A stretch of 64,000 nt of DNA, from NCBI RefSeq assembly GCF_030010625.1, contig NZ_JASCXN010000007.1, positions 62,001 through 126,000 on the forward strand, in the 5' to 3' direction. Source of the stretch: Streptomyces sp. CC208A (GTDB taxonomy: Bacteria; Actinomycetota; Actinomycetes; Streptomycetales; Streptomycetaceae). A program made the position numbers and the translations under genes. Under the pieces are notes generated by a model. It had not been told where the DNA came from. It did not search any database and saw only the letters and a list, made by a program, of their open reading frames with translations. Below are positions 42,511 through 51,100 of the stretch, piece after piece; within the stretch, counting starts at the first letter, position 1; each line of letters opens with the position of its first letter.

Positions 42511-42777
42511 GGCGGCTCCCTCCCTCTGCTGGCTGCCTCGTCGCGTACCGGCCGGTTACCTGAACCTTACGCAGCTTTGGGCCGGGGTTTCTCGTCGTGG
42601 CGGAAAGGGAGCCGGAAGGGGGCCGGGAAGGGGGGCCGTCGGTCACCTCGGGCGACCGCTCCCTCCCGTTCGGTGAGCGTCTCCGGGCGCGGGTGGTTCC
42701 GTGTCGGCAAGGTCTCCGGGCGTGGGCGATCCCGTCGCTTCCGCCGCGGTGTCGGTGGGGTGCGGCATGATCGGGGT

Positions 42778-43713
42778 GTGACGCGACGCCTGATGCTCCT
42801 GGACACCGCAAGCCTCTACTTCCGCGCGTACTTCGGCGTGCCGGACTCGGTCCGGGCCCCGGACGGGACGCCGGTGAACGCCGTGCGGGGCCTGCTCGAC
42901 TTCATCGGCCGGCTGGTCCAGGACCACCGGCCGGACGACCTGGTGGCCTGCTGGGACGACGACTGGCGGCCGCAGTGGCGGGTGGACCTCATCCCCTCGT
43001 ACAAGGCGCACCGGGTGGCCGAGGAGACGGAGACCGGCCCCGACGAGGAGGAGATCCCGGACACGCTCTCCCCGCAGGTGCCGGTGATCGAGGACGTCCT
43101 CGCGGCGCTCGGCATCGCCCGGATCGGGGCGGCGGGGTACGAGGCGGACGACGTCATCGGCACGTTGACGGAGCGGGCGAAGGGCCCGGTGGACATCGTC
43201 ACCGGCGACCGGGACCTCTTCCAACTGGTCGACGACGAGCGGGCGGTCCGGGTGCTGTACCCGCGCAAGGGCGTCGGCGACTGCGACCTGGTGGACGCGG
43301 AGCTGATCCGCACGAAGTACGGGGTGCGGCCCGACCAGTACGCGGACTTCGCCGCCCTGCGCGGCGACGCCAGCGACGGCCTGCCCGGCGTCAAGGGCAT
43401 CGGCGAGAAGACGGCCGCGCAGCTGATCACCGAGTACGGCGACCTGGCGGGCGTGCGGGCGGCGGCCGGGGACCCCGCCTCGAAGCTCACCCCGGCCAAG
43501 CGGCGCGGGATCGTGGAGGCGGCGGCCTACCTGGACGTGGCGCCGACGGTGGTCCGGGTGGCGCGGGACGTGCTCCTGCCGGAGTTCGACCCGGCCCTTC
43601 CGGCGGCCCCGCGCGATCCCGCCGCCCTGGAGGCGCTGGCGGCCCGCTGGGGCCTCGGCGGGGCGGTCGGCCGACTGCTGCCGGTGCTCGCGGGCGGCCG
43701 TACCGGAAGGTGA
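42778..43713 (+). CDS. 5'-3' exonuclease (Pol I N-domain-like)
   Basis: 311 residues: PIN-like N-domain (LMLLDTASLYFRAYFG, YKAHR, GYEADDVIGTL, VTGDRDLFQLV) and helix-hairpin-helix C-domain (GDASDGLPGVKGIGEKTAAQ). The acidic metal ligands of 5' flap nucleases are present. It acts on RNA primers or flaps, as a stand-alone version of the PolA N-domain. The frame is open far upstream but homology starts at GTG 42778; CATGAT lies 6 nt before it and no Shine-Dalgarno is seen. Confidence 0.93.
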   Translation: MTRRLMLLDTASLYFRAYFGVPDSVRAPDGTPVNAVRGLLDFIGRLVQDHRPDDLVACWDDDWRPQWRVDLIPSYKAHRVAEETETGPDEEEIPDTLSPQVPVIEDVLAALGIARIGAAGYEADDVIGTLTERAKGPVDIVTGDRDLFQLVDDERAVRVLYPRKGVGDCDLVDAELIRTKYGVRPDQYADFAALRGDASDGLPGVKGIGEKTAAQLITEYGDLAGVRAAAGDPASKLTPAKRRGIVEAAAYLDVAPTVVRVARDVLLPEFDPALPAAPRDPAALEALAARWGLGGAVGRLLPVLAGGRTGR

Positions 43714-43730
43714 CCACCGGCGGGGTGCTA

Positions 43731-43748
43731 ACTTAGGCATACCTAAGT
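43731..43748 (+). promoter_or_regulatory. iron box (DmdR/DtxR-type operator)
   Basis: ACTTAGGCATACCTAAGT is an 18-bp palindrome matching the actinobacterial iron-box pattern TTAGG-N-CCTAA. It lies 50 bp before the siderophore-interacting-protein start. Repression by iron-bound DmdR1 is inferred from the motif match. Confidence 0.88.
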
Positions 43749-43797
43749 CTCAGGTGTGCCGCACCGCATCACCCCCAGGCAGTCAGGAGAGTCCGCC

Positions 43798-44646
43798 GTG
43801 GCAGAGCAGCCGGCCCGCAAGGCCCCCCGGGCCACCGAAGCGCACGTGGTGCGCACCGAGCGGATCACCCCGCACATGGTGCGGGTCGTGCTCGGCGGCC
43901 CGGGGCTCGACGGCTTCGACGCCGGCGCCTTCACCGACCACTACGTGAAGCTGCTCTTCGCCCCCGAGGGCGTGACCTACCCGGAGCCCTTCGACATGGA
44001 GCGGATCCGGGCCGAGTACCCGCGCGAGCAGTGGCCGACCACCCGCACCTACACCGTGCGCGCCTGGGACCCGGACCGGCGCGAGCTGACCGTGGACTTC
44101 GTGGTCCACGGCGACGAGGGCCTGGCGGGCCCGTGGGCGGCCCGCGCCCAGGCCGGCGAGACGGTACGGTTCCTCGGCCCCGGCGGCGGCTACGCCCCGG
44201 ACCCGGCGGCGGACTGGCACCTCCTCGTCGGCGACGAGAGCGCACTGCCGGCGATCGCGGTGGCCCTGGAGCGGCTGCCCGTCGGCGCGCGGGCGCACGC
44301 CTTCGTCGAGATCGAGGACGCGGCCGACGAGCAGAAGTTCGCGACCGCGCCGGGCGTCGAGGTGACCTGGCTGCACCGCTCGGGCCGCCCGGTCGGCGAG
44401 GCCCTGGTCGAGGCCGTACGCACCCTGGTCTTCCCGGCGGGCGACGTCCACGCCTTCGTCCACGGCGAGGCCGGCTTCGTGAAGGAACTCCGCCGCCACC
44501 TGCGCATGGAACGTCAGGTACCGCGCGAGCGCCTGTCCATCTCGGGGTACTGGCGCCTGGGCAAGACGGACGAAGCCTGGCGCGCGATCAAGCGCGAGTG
44601 GAACGAGCAGGTGGAGCGGGAGCAGGAGCCCCCGCAGGCTGCCTGA
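43798..44646 (+). CDS. siderophore-interacting protein (ferric reductase, ViuB-like)
   Basis: 282 residues from GTG 43798 (AGGAGAG, 7 nt). FAD-binding segment TRTYTVRAWD (about 80-90), VDFVVHGDEGLAGPWA, then the SIP NAD(P)H-binding domain (LLVGDESALPAIAVALERLP) and a conserved end SISGYWRLGKTDEAW. These cytoplasmic flavoenzymes reduce ferric-siderophores to free the iron. The iron box upstream fits induction under iron starvation. An alternative GTG at 43756 lacks a ribosome-binding site. Confidence 0.93.
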   Translation: MAEQPARKAPRATEAHVVRTERITPHMVRVVLGGPGLDGFDAGAFTDHYVKLLFAPEGVTYPEPFDMERIRAEYPREQWPTTRTYTVRAWDPDRRELTVDFVVHGDEGLAGPWAARAQAGETVRFLGPGGGYAPDPAADWHLLVGDESALPAIAVALERLPVGARAHAFVEIEDAADEQKFATAPGVEVTWLHRSGRPVGEALVEAVRTLVFPAGDVHAFVHGEAGFVKELRRHLRMERQVPRERLSISGYWRLGKTDEAWRAIKREWNEQVEREQEPPQAA

Positions 44647-44667
44647 CCGACCATGACGTCATGACAT

Positions 44668-44699
44668 GAGGGGGAAAGGCCGGCGCGCCCTTCCCCCTC
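44668..44699. terminator. bidirectional terminator
   Basis: GAGGGGGAAAGG / CCCTTCCCCCTC stem (12 bp, one mismatch), 8-nt loop, between the convergent siderophore-protein gene and the MerR gene. Just upstream, CATGACGTCATG (44652-44663) is a perfect palindrome. Confidence 0.75.
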
Positions 44700-44725
44700 C
44701 CCCCTTCCCTCCCCCCTCCCCGCGC

Positions 44726-45406
44726 TCACTCCGCCCCGCCGCCGAAGAGGCGGTCCGAGGCGTCGATGTGGGCGAGGCGGCGGAGCGCGGAGAAGAGCGC
44801 GTCGCCGAGGACGGTGCCGACGGCGACGCTCTCGACGAGATCCTCGCGGGCCACGTGGTGCGCGACGTACTCCAGGTCGACCCGGGCGACCTGTTCGGCC
44901 GCGTCCGCGTAGACGTCGAGCACCTCGGCGAACCGCCCGTGGCCGACGGAGTCGAGGGCGGTGAGGGCGACCGCCAGGGCCTGACTCGCCGGACTCTCCG
45001 TACGACAGCGCCAGCCCCGCTCGTCGATCAGCGTCTCGACCCGCTTGCGCGCCTCGGCCGACCCAAGGCCCCCGCCCTCGTCCTCGTCCTCACCTCCGGA
45101 GGGCTCACCCCCCGAAGCCCCTTCATCGGAGTGGGGCCCGATCCGTCGGGCTGCCTCGCCCAGCAGGTCATGAAGGGGCCGGTCGGGATCGTCGACGGCC
45201 GCGATCACCTCGCCGACGGCCGCCACGGACATCCCGCCGACGTCGATCAGGGCGCGGATCAGGCGGAGCCGCCGCACATGCGTCTCCTCGTACGCGGCCT
45301 GGTTCGGGCTCGTCAGCCGACCGGCCGGGAGCAGCCCCTCCCGCACGTAGAACTTGATCGTGGGCACCGAGACCCCGGTCCTGCGGCTCAACTCACCGAT
45401 GCGCAC
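44726..45406 (-). CDS. MerR-family regulator
   Basis: 226 residues from GTG 45406 (AAAGGTG upstream). MerR winged helix: VRIGELSRRTGVSVPTIKFY, then VREGLLPAGRLTSPNQAAY. The C-terminal part (about 130-226) is helical, and an acidic linker (SGGEDEDEGGGLGS) separates the two. No cysteine cluster, so it is not a metal sensor of the usual kind. Divergent from a membrane-protein gene with shared palindromes between them. Confidence 0.88.
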   Translation of the reverse strand: MRIGELSRRTGVSVPTIKFYVREGLLPAGRLTSPNQAAYEETHVRRLRLIRALIDVGGMSVAAVGEVIAAVDDPDRPLHDLLGEAARRIGPHSDEGASGGEPSGGEDEDEGGGLGSAEARKRVETLIDERGWRCRTESPASQALAVALTALDSVGHGRFAEVLDVYADAAEQVARVDLEYVAHHVAREDLVESVAVGTVLGDALFSALRRLAHIDASDRLFGGGAE

Positions 45407-45455
45407 CGCGTGTTCACCTTTCCACTCCACTCCCGGCCTTGCCGGACTCCCCTCC

Positions 45456-45499
45456 ATCATAGATAGTGGCACTATCAGATAGCGGTAAGCGCCACTATC
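45456..45499. promoter_or_regulatory. MerR-type operator in the divergent promoter region
   Basis: GATAGTGGCACTATC (45462-45476) is a perfect 15-bp palindrome. Two bases further a second pair, GATAG (45478-45482) and CTATC (45495-45499), repeats the same arms with a 12-bp spacer. TATGAT (45461-45456, minus) fits the -10 of the merR gene and abuts the first palindrome. Autoregulation and control of the membrane protein are inferred. Confidence 0.7.
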
Positions 45500-45523
45500 C
45501 ATACTGACTACGGGGGGATCCGT

Positions 45524-46501
45524 ATGTCCACACGCCCGTCCACGCCCGCGCCCACCACCGCCCCGACACCTCCGACCCCGCCCGCCAACGGCCGCCTGCA
45601 CCGACCCCTGCTCTGGTTCGCCGCGGCGATGGCCGTCTTCGCGGTGATCAGCGCGGGCGGGATCCTCTTCGACGACCGGATCCTCGTCGGTGTCCCGATC
45701 TGGTCGAAGCCCTTCAAGTTCGCCGTCTCGTTCGTCGCCTACTCGCTGTCGCTCGCCTGGATGCTGAGCCTCCTGCCGCGCGGCCGACGGGTCGGCTGGT
45801 GGGCCGGCACCGTCGTCATGACCGCCAGCGCCCTGGAGATGGCGCTGATCACCCTCCAAGTGATCCGTGGCAGGCAGAGCCACTTCAACCAGGAGACCCC
45901 GTTCGACGCCGCCGTCTTCCAGGCCATGGGCCTCACCGTGGTGGTCCTCTGGCTGGGCGCCCTGGCCATCGCCGTCCTCCTGCTACGCACCCGCTTCCTC
46001 GACCGCGCCACCGCCTGGGCGGTCCGCCTCTCCTCCCTGATCGCCCTCGCGGGGGCCGCCGCCGGCTTCCTGATGGTCCAGCCGACCCCCGAGCAGCGCG
46101 CCGCCACCGACCCGGCGATCGTCGGCGCCCACAGCGTCGGCGTCCCCGACGGCGGCCCCACGCTCCCGGTCACCGGCTGGGCCGCCACCGGCGGCGACCT
46201 GCGCGTCGCCCACTTCTTCGGCATGCACGCCCTCCAACTCCTGCCGCTGCTCCTCCTCGTCCTGACCGCCCTGGCCCCCCGCCTCCCCCGCCTCGCCGAC
46301 CCCCAGGTCCGCCTCCGCCTCGTCCTCACCGCCTCGGCCGCCTACGCCGCCACCTTCGCCCTCCTCATCTGGCAGGCCCTCCGAGGCCAGCCCCTCCTCC
46401 ACCCCGACACCACCACCCTCACCACAGCAGCCGCCCTCACCACCCTCACCGCGGCAGCCACCCTCCTCTCCCTCCGGGGGCCGCGTCCTGCGCGCGGATG
46501 A
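45524..46501 (+). CDS. multi-pass membrane protein under the MerR regulator
   Basis: 325 residues. Pro/Thr-rich N-terminal tail (about 1-25), then seven or so hydrophobic helices (LLWFAAAMAVFAVISAGGIL, FKFAVSFVAYSLSLAWMLSL and others), with LRVAHFFGMHALQLLPLLLL near residue 235. GGGGGG lies 8 bases before ATG 45524. No family recognised with confidence; it may be a sensor or small-molecule permease. The divergent MerR is the best functional clue. Confidence 0.8.
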   Translation: MSTRPSTPAPTTAPTPPTPPANGRLHRPLLWFAAAMAVFAVISAGGILFDDRILVGVPIWSKPFKFAVSFVAYSLSLAWMLSLLPRGRRVGWWAGTVVMTASALEMALITLQVIRGRQSHFNQETPFDAAVFQAMGLTVVVLWLGALAIAVLLLRTRFLDRATAWAVRLSSLIALAGAAAGFLMVQPTPEQRAATDPAIVGAHSVGVPDGGPTLPVTGWAATGGDLRVAHFFGMHALQLLPLLLLVLTALAPRLPRLADPQVRLRLVLTASAAYAATFALLIWQALRGQPLLHPDTTTLTTAAALTTLTAAATLLSLRGPRPARG

Positions 46502-46571
46502 TCTGCGGGCCCTGGCGCTCGCCCTGGTAGCGCCGTGACGTCTCCGGCGCCGCCGTCTCACCGCGTGGGTG

Positions 46572-48011
46572 TCACCGCGCCCGCACCCGGGCCCGTACCT
46601 CGCGGTCCGGTTGGAGGGTGAGGCCCGGGACCGGGCGTATCTCCTCGGCTTCGATGTCCAGGTGGTAGCGGCGGGCCAGGGTCGCGAGGACGAGGACCGC
46701 TTCGACGAGGGCGAAGCGGGTGCCGAGGCAGACGCGGGGGCCGCCGCCGAAGGGGTACCAGGCGTATTCGGGAATCTCCTCCGCCGGCCGGCCCTCGTCG
46801 TCGGTGAGCCAGCGCTCGGGGCGGAAGGCCTCCGGGTCGCCGTACCAGCGGGGGTCGCGGTGGGTGGCCCACTGGCTGGACCAGATGCGGGTGCCGGGCG
46901 GAATCGGTGTGCCGCCGAGGGTGGCACCCTCCTTGGCGATGCCGGTGAGGAGCCAGATCGTGGGGTAGAGCCGCAGGCTCTCCTTGACCACGGCCTGGGT
47001 GTAGGTGAGCGACGCGTAGTCGTCGTAGCCGGGCTCGTGGTCGGCGAGGACCCGGTCCAGTTCCTCCGTCAGCGCCTGCCGCACCCGTTCGTCGCGGGAG
47101 AGCAGGTACCAGGCCCAGACGAGGGTGGAGCTGGTGGTCTCGTGGCCGCCGACGTAGAGCGTGACCGTCTCGTCCCTGATCTCCCGGTCGGAGAGCGGGG
47201 CGCCGGTCTCGTCGCGGGCGGTGAGGAGCCGGCTGAGGAGGTCCGGGCGGTCCTCGCCGCCGTCGCGGTGGTGGGAGACCAGGCGGGAGACCTCGGCGTC
47301 GATGACCGCGGTGGCCTTCCTGATGCGGGCCCGGCCCGGGGTGGGGACCCAGTCGGGCAGGAGGGCTCCGATGCCGCTGAGCTCCGCCCCGATCTCCTGC
47401 TGTGCGACGTCCATGGCCCGGCCGATCGCCTCGGCGTCGGCCGCGGTGTCCGCCCCGAAGACGGTGCGGACGGCGATGAGCTGGGTGAGGGCGGCCATCT
47501 CCTTCTTGATGTCGACCCGCTGCCCGTCGGTCCAGCGGTCGGCCAGGGCGACGGCGCACTCCGCCATGGTGGCCGCGTAGGAGCGGACCTGCTTGGGGCG
47601 GACGGACGGCTGGACCAGGGAGCGCTTGCGGCGCCAGTCGCGCCCCTTGGCGACGACGACTCCGTCGCCGAGCAGGGTACGGAGGGCGACGCCCAGGTCG
47701 GGCTGGTCGAAGGTGTGCTCGATCTCGGTGAGCAGTTCGCCGATGGCGTCCGGGTGGGCGATGAAGAGGGCGGGGCTTGCGCCGAACCGCCAGCGGACGA
47801 AGTCGCCGCGCTCCCGCAGCCGTTCGAAGAAGGCGAGGGGGTCCTTGCCGAAGGCCGGGAGGTTGCCGAGCAGCGGCACTCCGCGCGGTCCTTCGACGAT
47901 GGTGATGCCGGCCTCGGCCCCTTCCGGCGGCGTGGCGCTGTCGGATCCGGCCCCGGGCCCGGTATCGGGTTCGATCTCGGCTCCGGTATCGGTGTCGGCG
48001 CGTGTGGTCAT
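46572..48011 (-). CDS. cytochrome P450
   Basis: 479 residues from ATG 48011 (GGGGAGGGGA upstream). I-helix oxygen-binding YVGGHETTSST, K-helix ESLR in KESLRLYP, and heme loop FGGGPRVCLG with Cys428. The N-terminal 50 residues are Thr/Asp/Gly-rich and soluble, with no membrane anchor. The sequence style (GNLPAFGKDPLAFFERLRE) resembles CYP102/CYP4-like class-E P450s more than the classical bacterial class B. No redox-partner gene is adjacent, and the substrate is unknown. Confidence 0.93.
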   Translation of the reverse strand: MTTRADTDTGAEIEPDTGPGAGSDSATPPEGAEAGITIVEGPRGVPLLGNLPAFGKDPLAFFERLRERGDFVRWRFGASPALFIAHPDAIGELLTEIEHTFDQPDLGVALRTLLGDGVVVAKGRDWRRKRSLVQPSVRPKQVRSYAATMAECAVALADRWTDGQRVDIKKEMAALTQLIAVRTVFGADTAADAEAIGRAMDVAQQEIGAELSGIGALLPDWVPTPGRARIRKATAVIDAEVSRLVSHHRDGGEDRPDLLSRLLTARDETGAPLSDREIRDETVTLYVGGHETTSSTLVWAWYLLSRDERVRQALTEELDRVLADHEPGYDDYASLTYTQAVVKESLRLYPTIWLLTGIAKEGATLGGTPIPPGTRIWSSQWATHRDPRWYGDPEAFRPERWLTDDEGRPAEEIPEYAWYPFGGGPRVCLGTRFALVEAVLVLATLARRYHLDIEAEEIRPVPGLTLQPDREVRARVRAR

Positions 48012-48126
48012 GTGCGTCCCCTCCCCCAACTCGCTCTCCCTGCGTGCGAGTCCATGCAAGCGGAAGGCTCCGACACTGCGCCAGCCCTGTGGACAACCAC
48101 CTGTGGACAACCGGCGGGGTGCGTAC

Positions 48127-48163
48127 GGAAGGGCCCGTGATGTCCTCCATCACGGGCCCTTCC
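48127..48163 (-). terminator. terminator of the helicase transcript
   Basis: Perfect 16-bp stem GGAAGGGCCCGTGATG (48127-48142) with its complement (48148-48163), 5-nt loop, 20 bp after the helicase stop. Confidence 0.88.
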
Positions 48164-48182
48164 CACGGGATGTGGCGAGGCG

Positions 48183-51011
48183 TCAGCCGACCGAGCTGTA
48201 CGCCACCACTCCGCGCAGCAGCGCGTCCACGGCCTTGCGCGCGTTCTTCGCGACCGTGCTGTTCTCCTTCGGTGCCGCGGCGGCGATCTGTCCGAGGACG
48301 TCGATGACCTGCTTGCACCAGCGGACGAAGTCGCCGGCGGGCATCTCGGCCTCGCGCAGCACCTCGTCGAGGCTCTTGTCGGAGGCCCACTGGTGGGCGG
48401 CCCAGGCGAAGCCGAGGTCGGGCTCGCGCTGGCCCACGCCCTCCGCCTGGTTGATCTTGAACTCCTCCTCCAGGGCGTCGAGCCGGCTCCAGATGCGGAC
48501 CATCTCGCCGAGCGCCGCCTTGGCCTGACCGCCAGGCACCTTGGGCGCTACGGCGTCATCGGCCTGCCGGGCCTCGTAGACGAGGGCGGAGACGCAGGCG
48601 GCGAGCTCGGCGGGGGCGAGCCCCTCCCAGACGCCTTCGCGCAGGCACTCGCTGGCGAGCAGGTCGAGCTCGCCGTAGAGCCGGGCGAGCCGCTTGCCGT
48701 TGCCGGTGACCTCGTCGCCGCGGAGGTAGTCGAGTTCGGTGAGGAGCGCGACGATCCGGTCGAAGGTGCGGGCGATGGTGTTCGTCCGGCCCTCGATGCG
48801 CCGCTCCAGCTGTCTGGTGTCGCGCTGGAGGCGGTGGTAGCGCTCGGCCCAGCGGGCGTGGTCCTCGCGCTCGTCGCAGCCGTGGCAGGGGTGGGCGCGG
48901 ATGGCGGTGCGCAGGCGGGCGATCTCGCGGTCGTCGGCGGCGCCGGAGCGCTGCTTGCGGTGCCGCTCGGGGTTGATGTGCCCGGCCTTGGAGCGCAGCG
49001 CGGAGGCGAGGTCGCGGCGGGACTGCGGGGAGCGCGGGTTGAAGGTCCTGGGGATCCGCATCCGCTCCAGGGCCTCCACCGGGACGGGGAAGTCGATGGA
49101 GGCGAGCCGCTTGACCTGCCGCTCGGCGGTGAGGACGAGCGGCCGGGGCCCGTCGTGGTACTCGAAGCCCCGGTGGCCGTTGGTGCGTCCTGCCGGGAGG
49201 CCGGGGTCGAGGACGAGGGCGAGCCCTGCGAACTTGCCCGTCGGCACGTGGATGACGTCGCCGGGCTTCAGCCTCTCCAGGGAGGCGGCGGCCTGGGCGC
49301 GCCGCTGGGCGGCGCCCTGCTTGGCCAGCTCCGTCTCACGGTCCTTGAGGTCGCGGCGGAGCCGCGCGTACTCCTCGAAGTCGCCGAGGTGGCAGGTCAT
49401 GCCCTCGCGGTAGCCCGCGAGTCCCTCCTCGTTGCGCTGGACCTGGCGGGAGATGCCGACGACGGAGCGGTCCGCCTGGAACTGGGCGAAGGAGGTCTCC
49501 AGGAGTTCCCTGGAGCGGTGCCGGCCGAACTGCTCGACCAGGTTGACCGCCATGTTGTACGAGGGCCGGAAGCTGGAGCGCAGCGGATAGGTGCGGGTGC
49601 CGGCGAGGCCGGCGAGGTGCTCCGGGTCGAGGCCGCGCTGCCAGAGGACGACGGCGTGGCCCTCGACGTCGATGCCGCGGCGGCCGGCGCGTCCGGTGAG
49701 CTGGGTGTACTCGCCGGGGGTGATGTCGGCGTGCTGCTCGCCGTTCCACTTGACCAGCTTCTCCAGGACGACCGAGCGGGCCGGCATGTTGATGCCGAGG
49801 GCGAGGGTCTCGGTGGCGAAGACGGCCTTGACGAGTCCGTGGACGAAGAGCTCCTCGACGACCTCCTTGAAGGTGGGGAGCATGCCGGCGTGGTGGGCGG
49901 CGATGCCGCGCTCCAGCGCCTCCAGCCACTCGTAGTAGCCGAGGACGTGCAGGTCCTCGTCGGGGATGGCGGCGGTGCGGGCCTCGACGATCTCGCGGAC
50001 GCGGAGGCGGGCGGCGTCGTCGTTGAGCCGCAGGCCGGCGTAGAGGCACTGCTGGACGGCGGCCTCGCAGCCGGCGCGGCTGAAGATGAAGGTGATGGCG
50101 GGGAGGAGGCCCTCGGCGTCGAGCCGGTCGATGACCTCGGGGCGGCCGGGGGTCCAGATGCGGGAGCGCTGGCGGCGCTCGCGCTCGCGGTCGGCCTCGC
50201 GGACCATCTTGCCGCGGCGCCGGTCGCGGGGGGTGTACGTGCGCGTGTTCTCGGTGCGGGCGAGGCGGAGGAGGTCGGGGTTGACCTCGCGGCGGGAGGC
50301 GCCGCGGCCGCCGTGGTCGGTCTCCTCCTCGAAGAGGTCGTACATCCGGCGGCCGGCGAGGACGTGCTGCCAGAGCGGGACGGGACGGCTCTCGGAGACG
50401 ATGACCTCGGTGTCGCCGCGGACCGTGTCGAGCCAGTCGCCGAACTCCTCGGCGTTGGACACGGTGGCGGAGAGGGAGACGAGGGTGACCGACTCGGGGA
50501 GGTGGATGATCACTTCCTCCCAGACGGCGCCGCGGAAGCGGTCGGAGAGGTAGTGGACCTCGTCCATGACCACGTAGCCGAGGCCGGAGAGGGCCTGGGA
50601 CCCCGCGTAGAGCATGTTGCGAAGGACTTCGGTGGTCATGACGACGATCGGCGCGTCGCCGTTGACGCTGTTGTCGCCGGTGAGCAGGCCGACCTTGTCG
50701 GGGCCGTACCGCTTGACGAGGTCGGTGTACTTCTGGTTCGACAGCGCCTTGATGGGGGTCGTGTAGAAGCACTTGCGGCCCTGGGTGAGGGCGAGGTGGA
50801 CGGCGAACTCGCCGACGATGGTCTTGCCGGAGCCCGTGGGGGCGGCGACGAGCACGCCCTTGCCCGCTTCGAGAGCCTGGCACGCCTCGATCTGGAAGGG
50901 GTCCAGACCGAACTCGTACATCTCCCGGAAGGGGGCCAGTGCGGTGGCCTGCTCTGCGTTGCGTACGCGTGCGGCGGCGTACGCCTCGGCTGGGGTGAGG
51001 TCCTCTGTCAT
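48183..51011 (-). CDS. Mtr4/HelY-like DEAD/DEAH-box RNA helicase
   Basis: 942 residues. Helicase motifs: I (AAPTGSGKT), Ia (TTPIKALSNQ), II (DEVH), III (SLSATVSNAEE), VI (QLTGRAGRRGID). A C-terminal DSHCT-like helical domain ends LGQIAAAAPKENS. Homologous to mycobacterial HelY and eukaryotic Mtr4/Ski2, so probably acts in RNA surveillance or decay, although its substrate is not proven. Sits downstream of the Tat and lipid-kinase genes on the same strand. Confidence 0.93.
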   Translation of the reverse strand: MTEDLTPAEAYAAARVRNAEQATALAPFREMYEFGLDPFQIEACQALEAGKGVLVAAPTGSGKTIVGEFAVHLALTQGRKCFYTTPIKALSNQKYTDLVKRYGPDKVGLLTGDNSVNGDAPIVVMTTEVLRNMLYAGSQALSGLGYVVMDEVHYLSDRFRGAVWEEVIIHLPESVTLVSLSATVSNAEEFGDWLDTVRGDTEVIVSESRPVPLWQHVLAGRRMYDLFEEETDHGGRGASRREVNPDLLRLARTENTRTYTPRDRRRGKMVREADRERERRQRSRIWTPGRPEVIDRLDAEGLLPAITFIFSRAGCEAAVQQCLYAGLRLNDDAARLRVREIVEARTAAIPDEDLHVLGYYEWLEALERGIAAHHAGMLPTFKEVVEELFVHGLVKAVFATETLALGINMPARSVVLEKLVKWNGEQHADITPGEYTQLTGRAGRRGIDVEGHAVVLWQRGLDPEHLAGLAGTRTYPLRSSFRPSYNMAVNLVEQFGRHRSRELLETSFAQFQADRSVVGISRQVQRNEEGLAGYREGMTCHLGDFEEYARLRRDLKDRETELAKQGAAQRRAQAAASLERLKPGDVIHVPTGKFAGLALVLDPGLPAGRTNGHRGFEYHDGPRPLVLTAERQVKRLASIDFPVPVEALERMRIPRTFNPRSPQSRRDLASALRSKAGHINPERHRKQRSGAADDREIARLRTAIRAHPCHGCDEREDHARWAERYHRLQRDTRQLERRIEGRTNTIARTFDRIVALLTELDYLRGDEVTGNGKRLARLYGELDLLASECLREGVWEGLAPAELAACVSALVYEARQADDAVAPKVPGGQAKAALGEMVRIWSRLDALEEEFKINQAEGVGQREPDLGFAWAAHQWASDKSLDEVLREAEMPAGDFVRWCKQVIDVLGQIAAAAPKENSTVAKNARKAVDALLRGVVAYSSVG

Positions 51012-51100
51012 CTTGTCATCGAGCCTACCCGCCCCCTCTGACAGTGACGCGATCTTTATCGAGGGGATCGACGGGGCTCGCGGACCGCCTCACGGCCGGG

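Noticed and set aside
41980..42777. 5' extension of the exonuclease frame by 266 codons
   Set aside because: Runs antisense to the XRE-cupin gene; homology begins at the GTG at 42778.
46572..48011. Assigning the P450 to a named CYP family or conservon
   Set aside because: No adjacent conservon or redox genes, and family assignment needs an alignment I cannot run.
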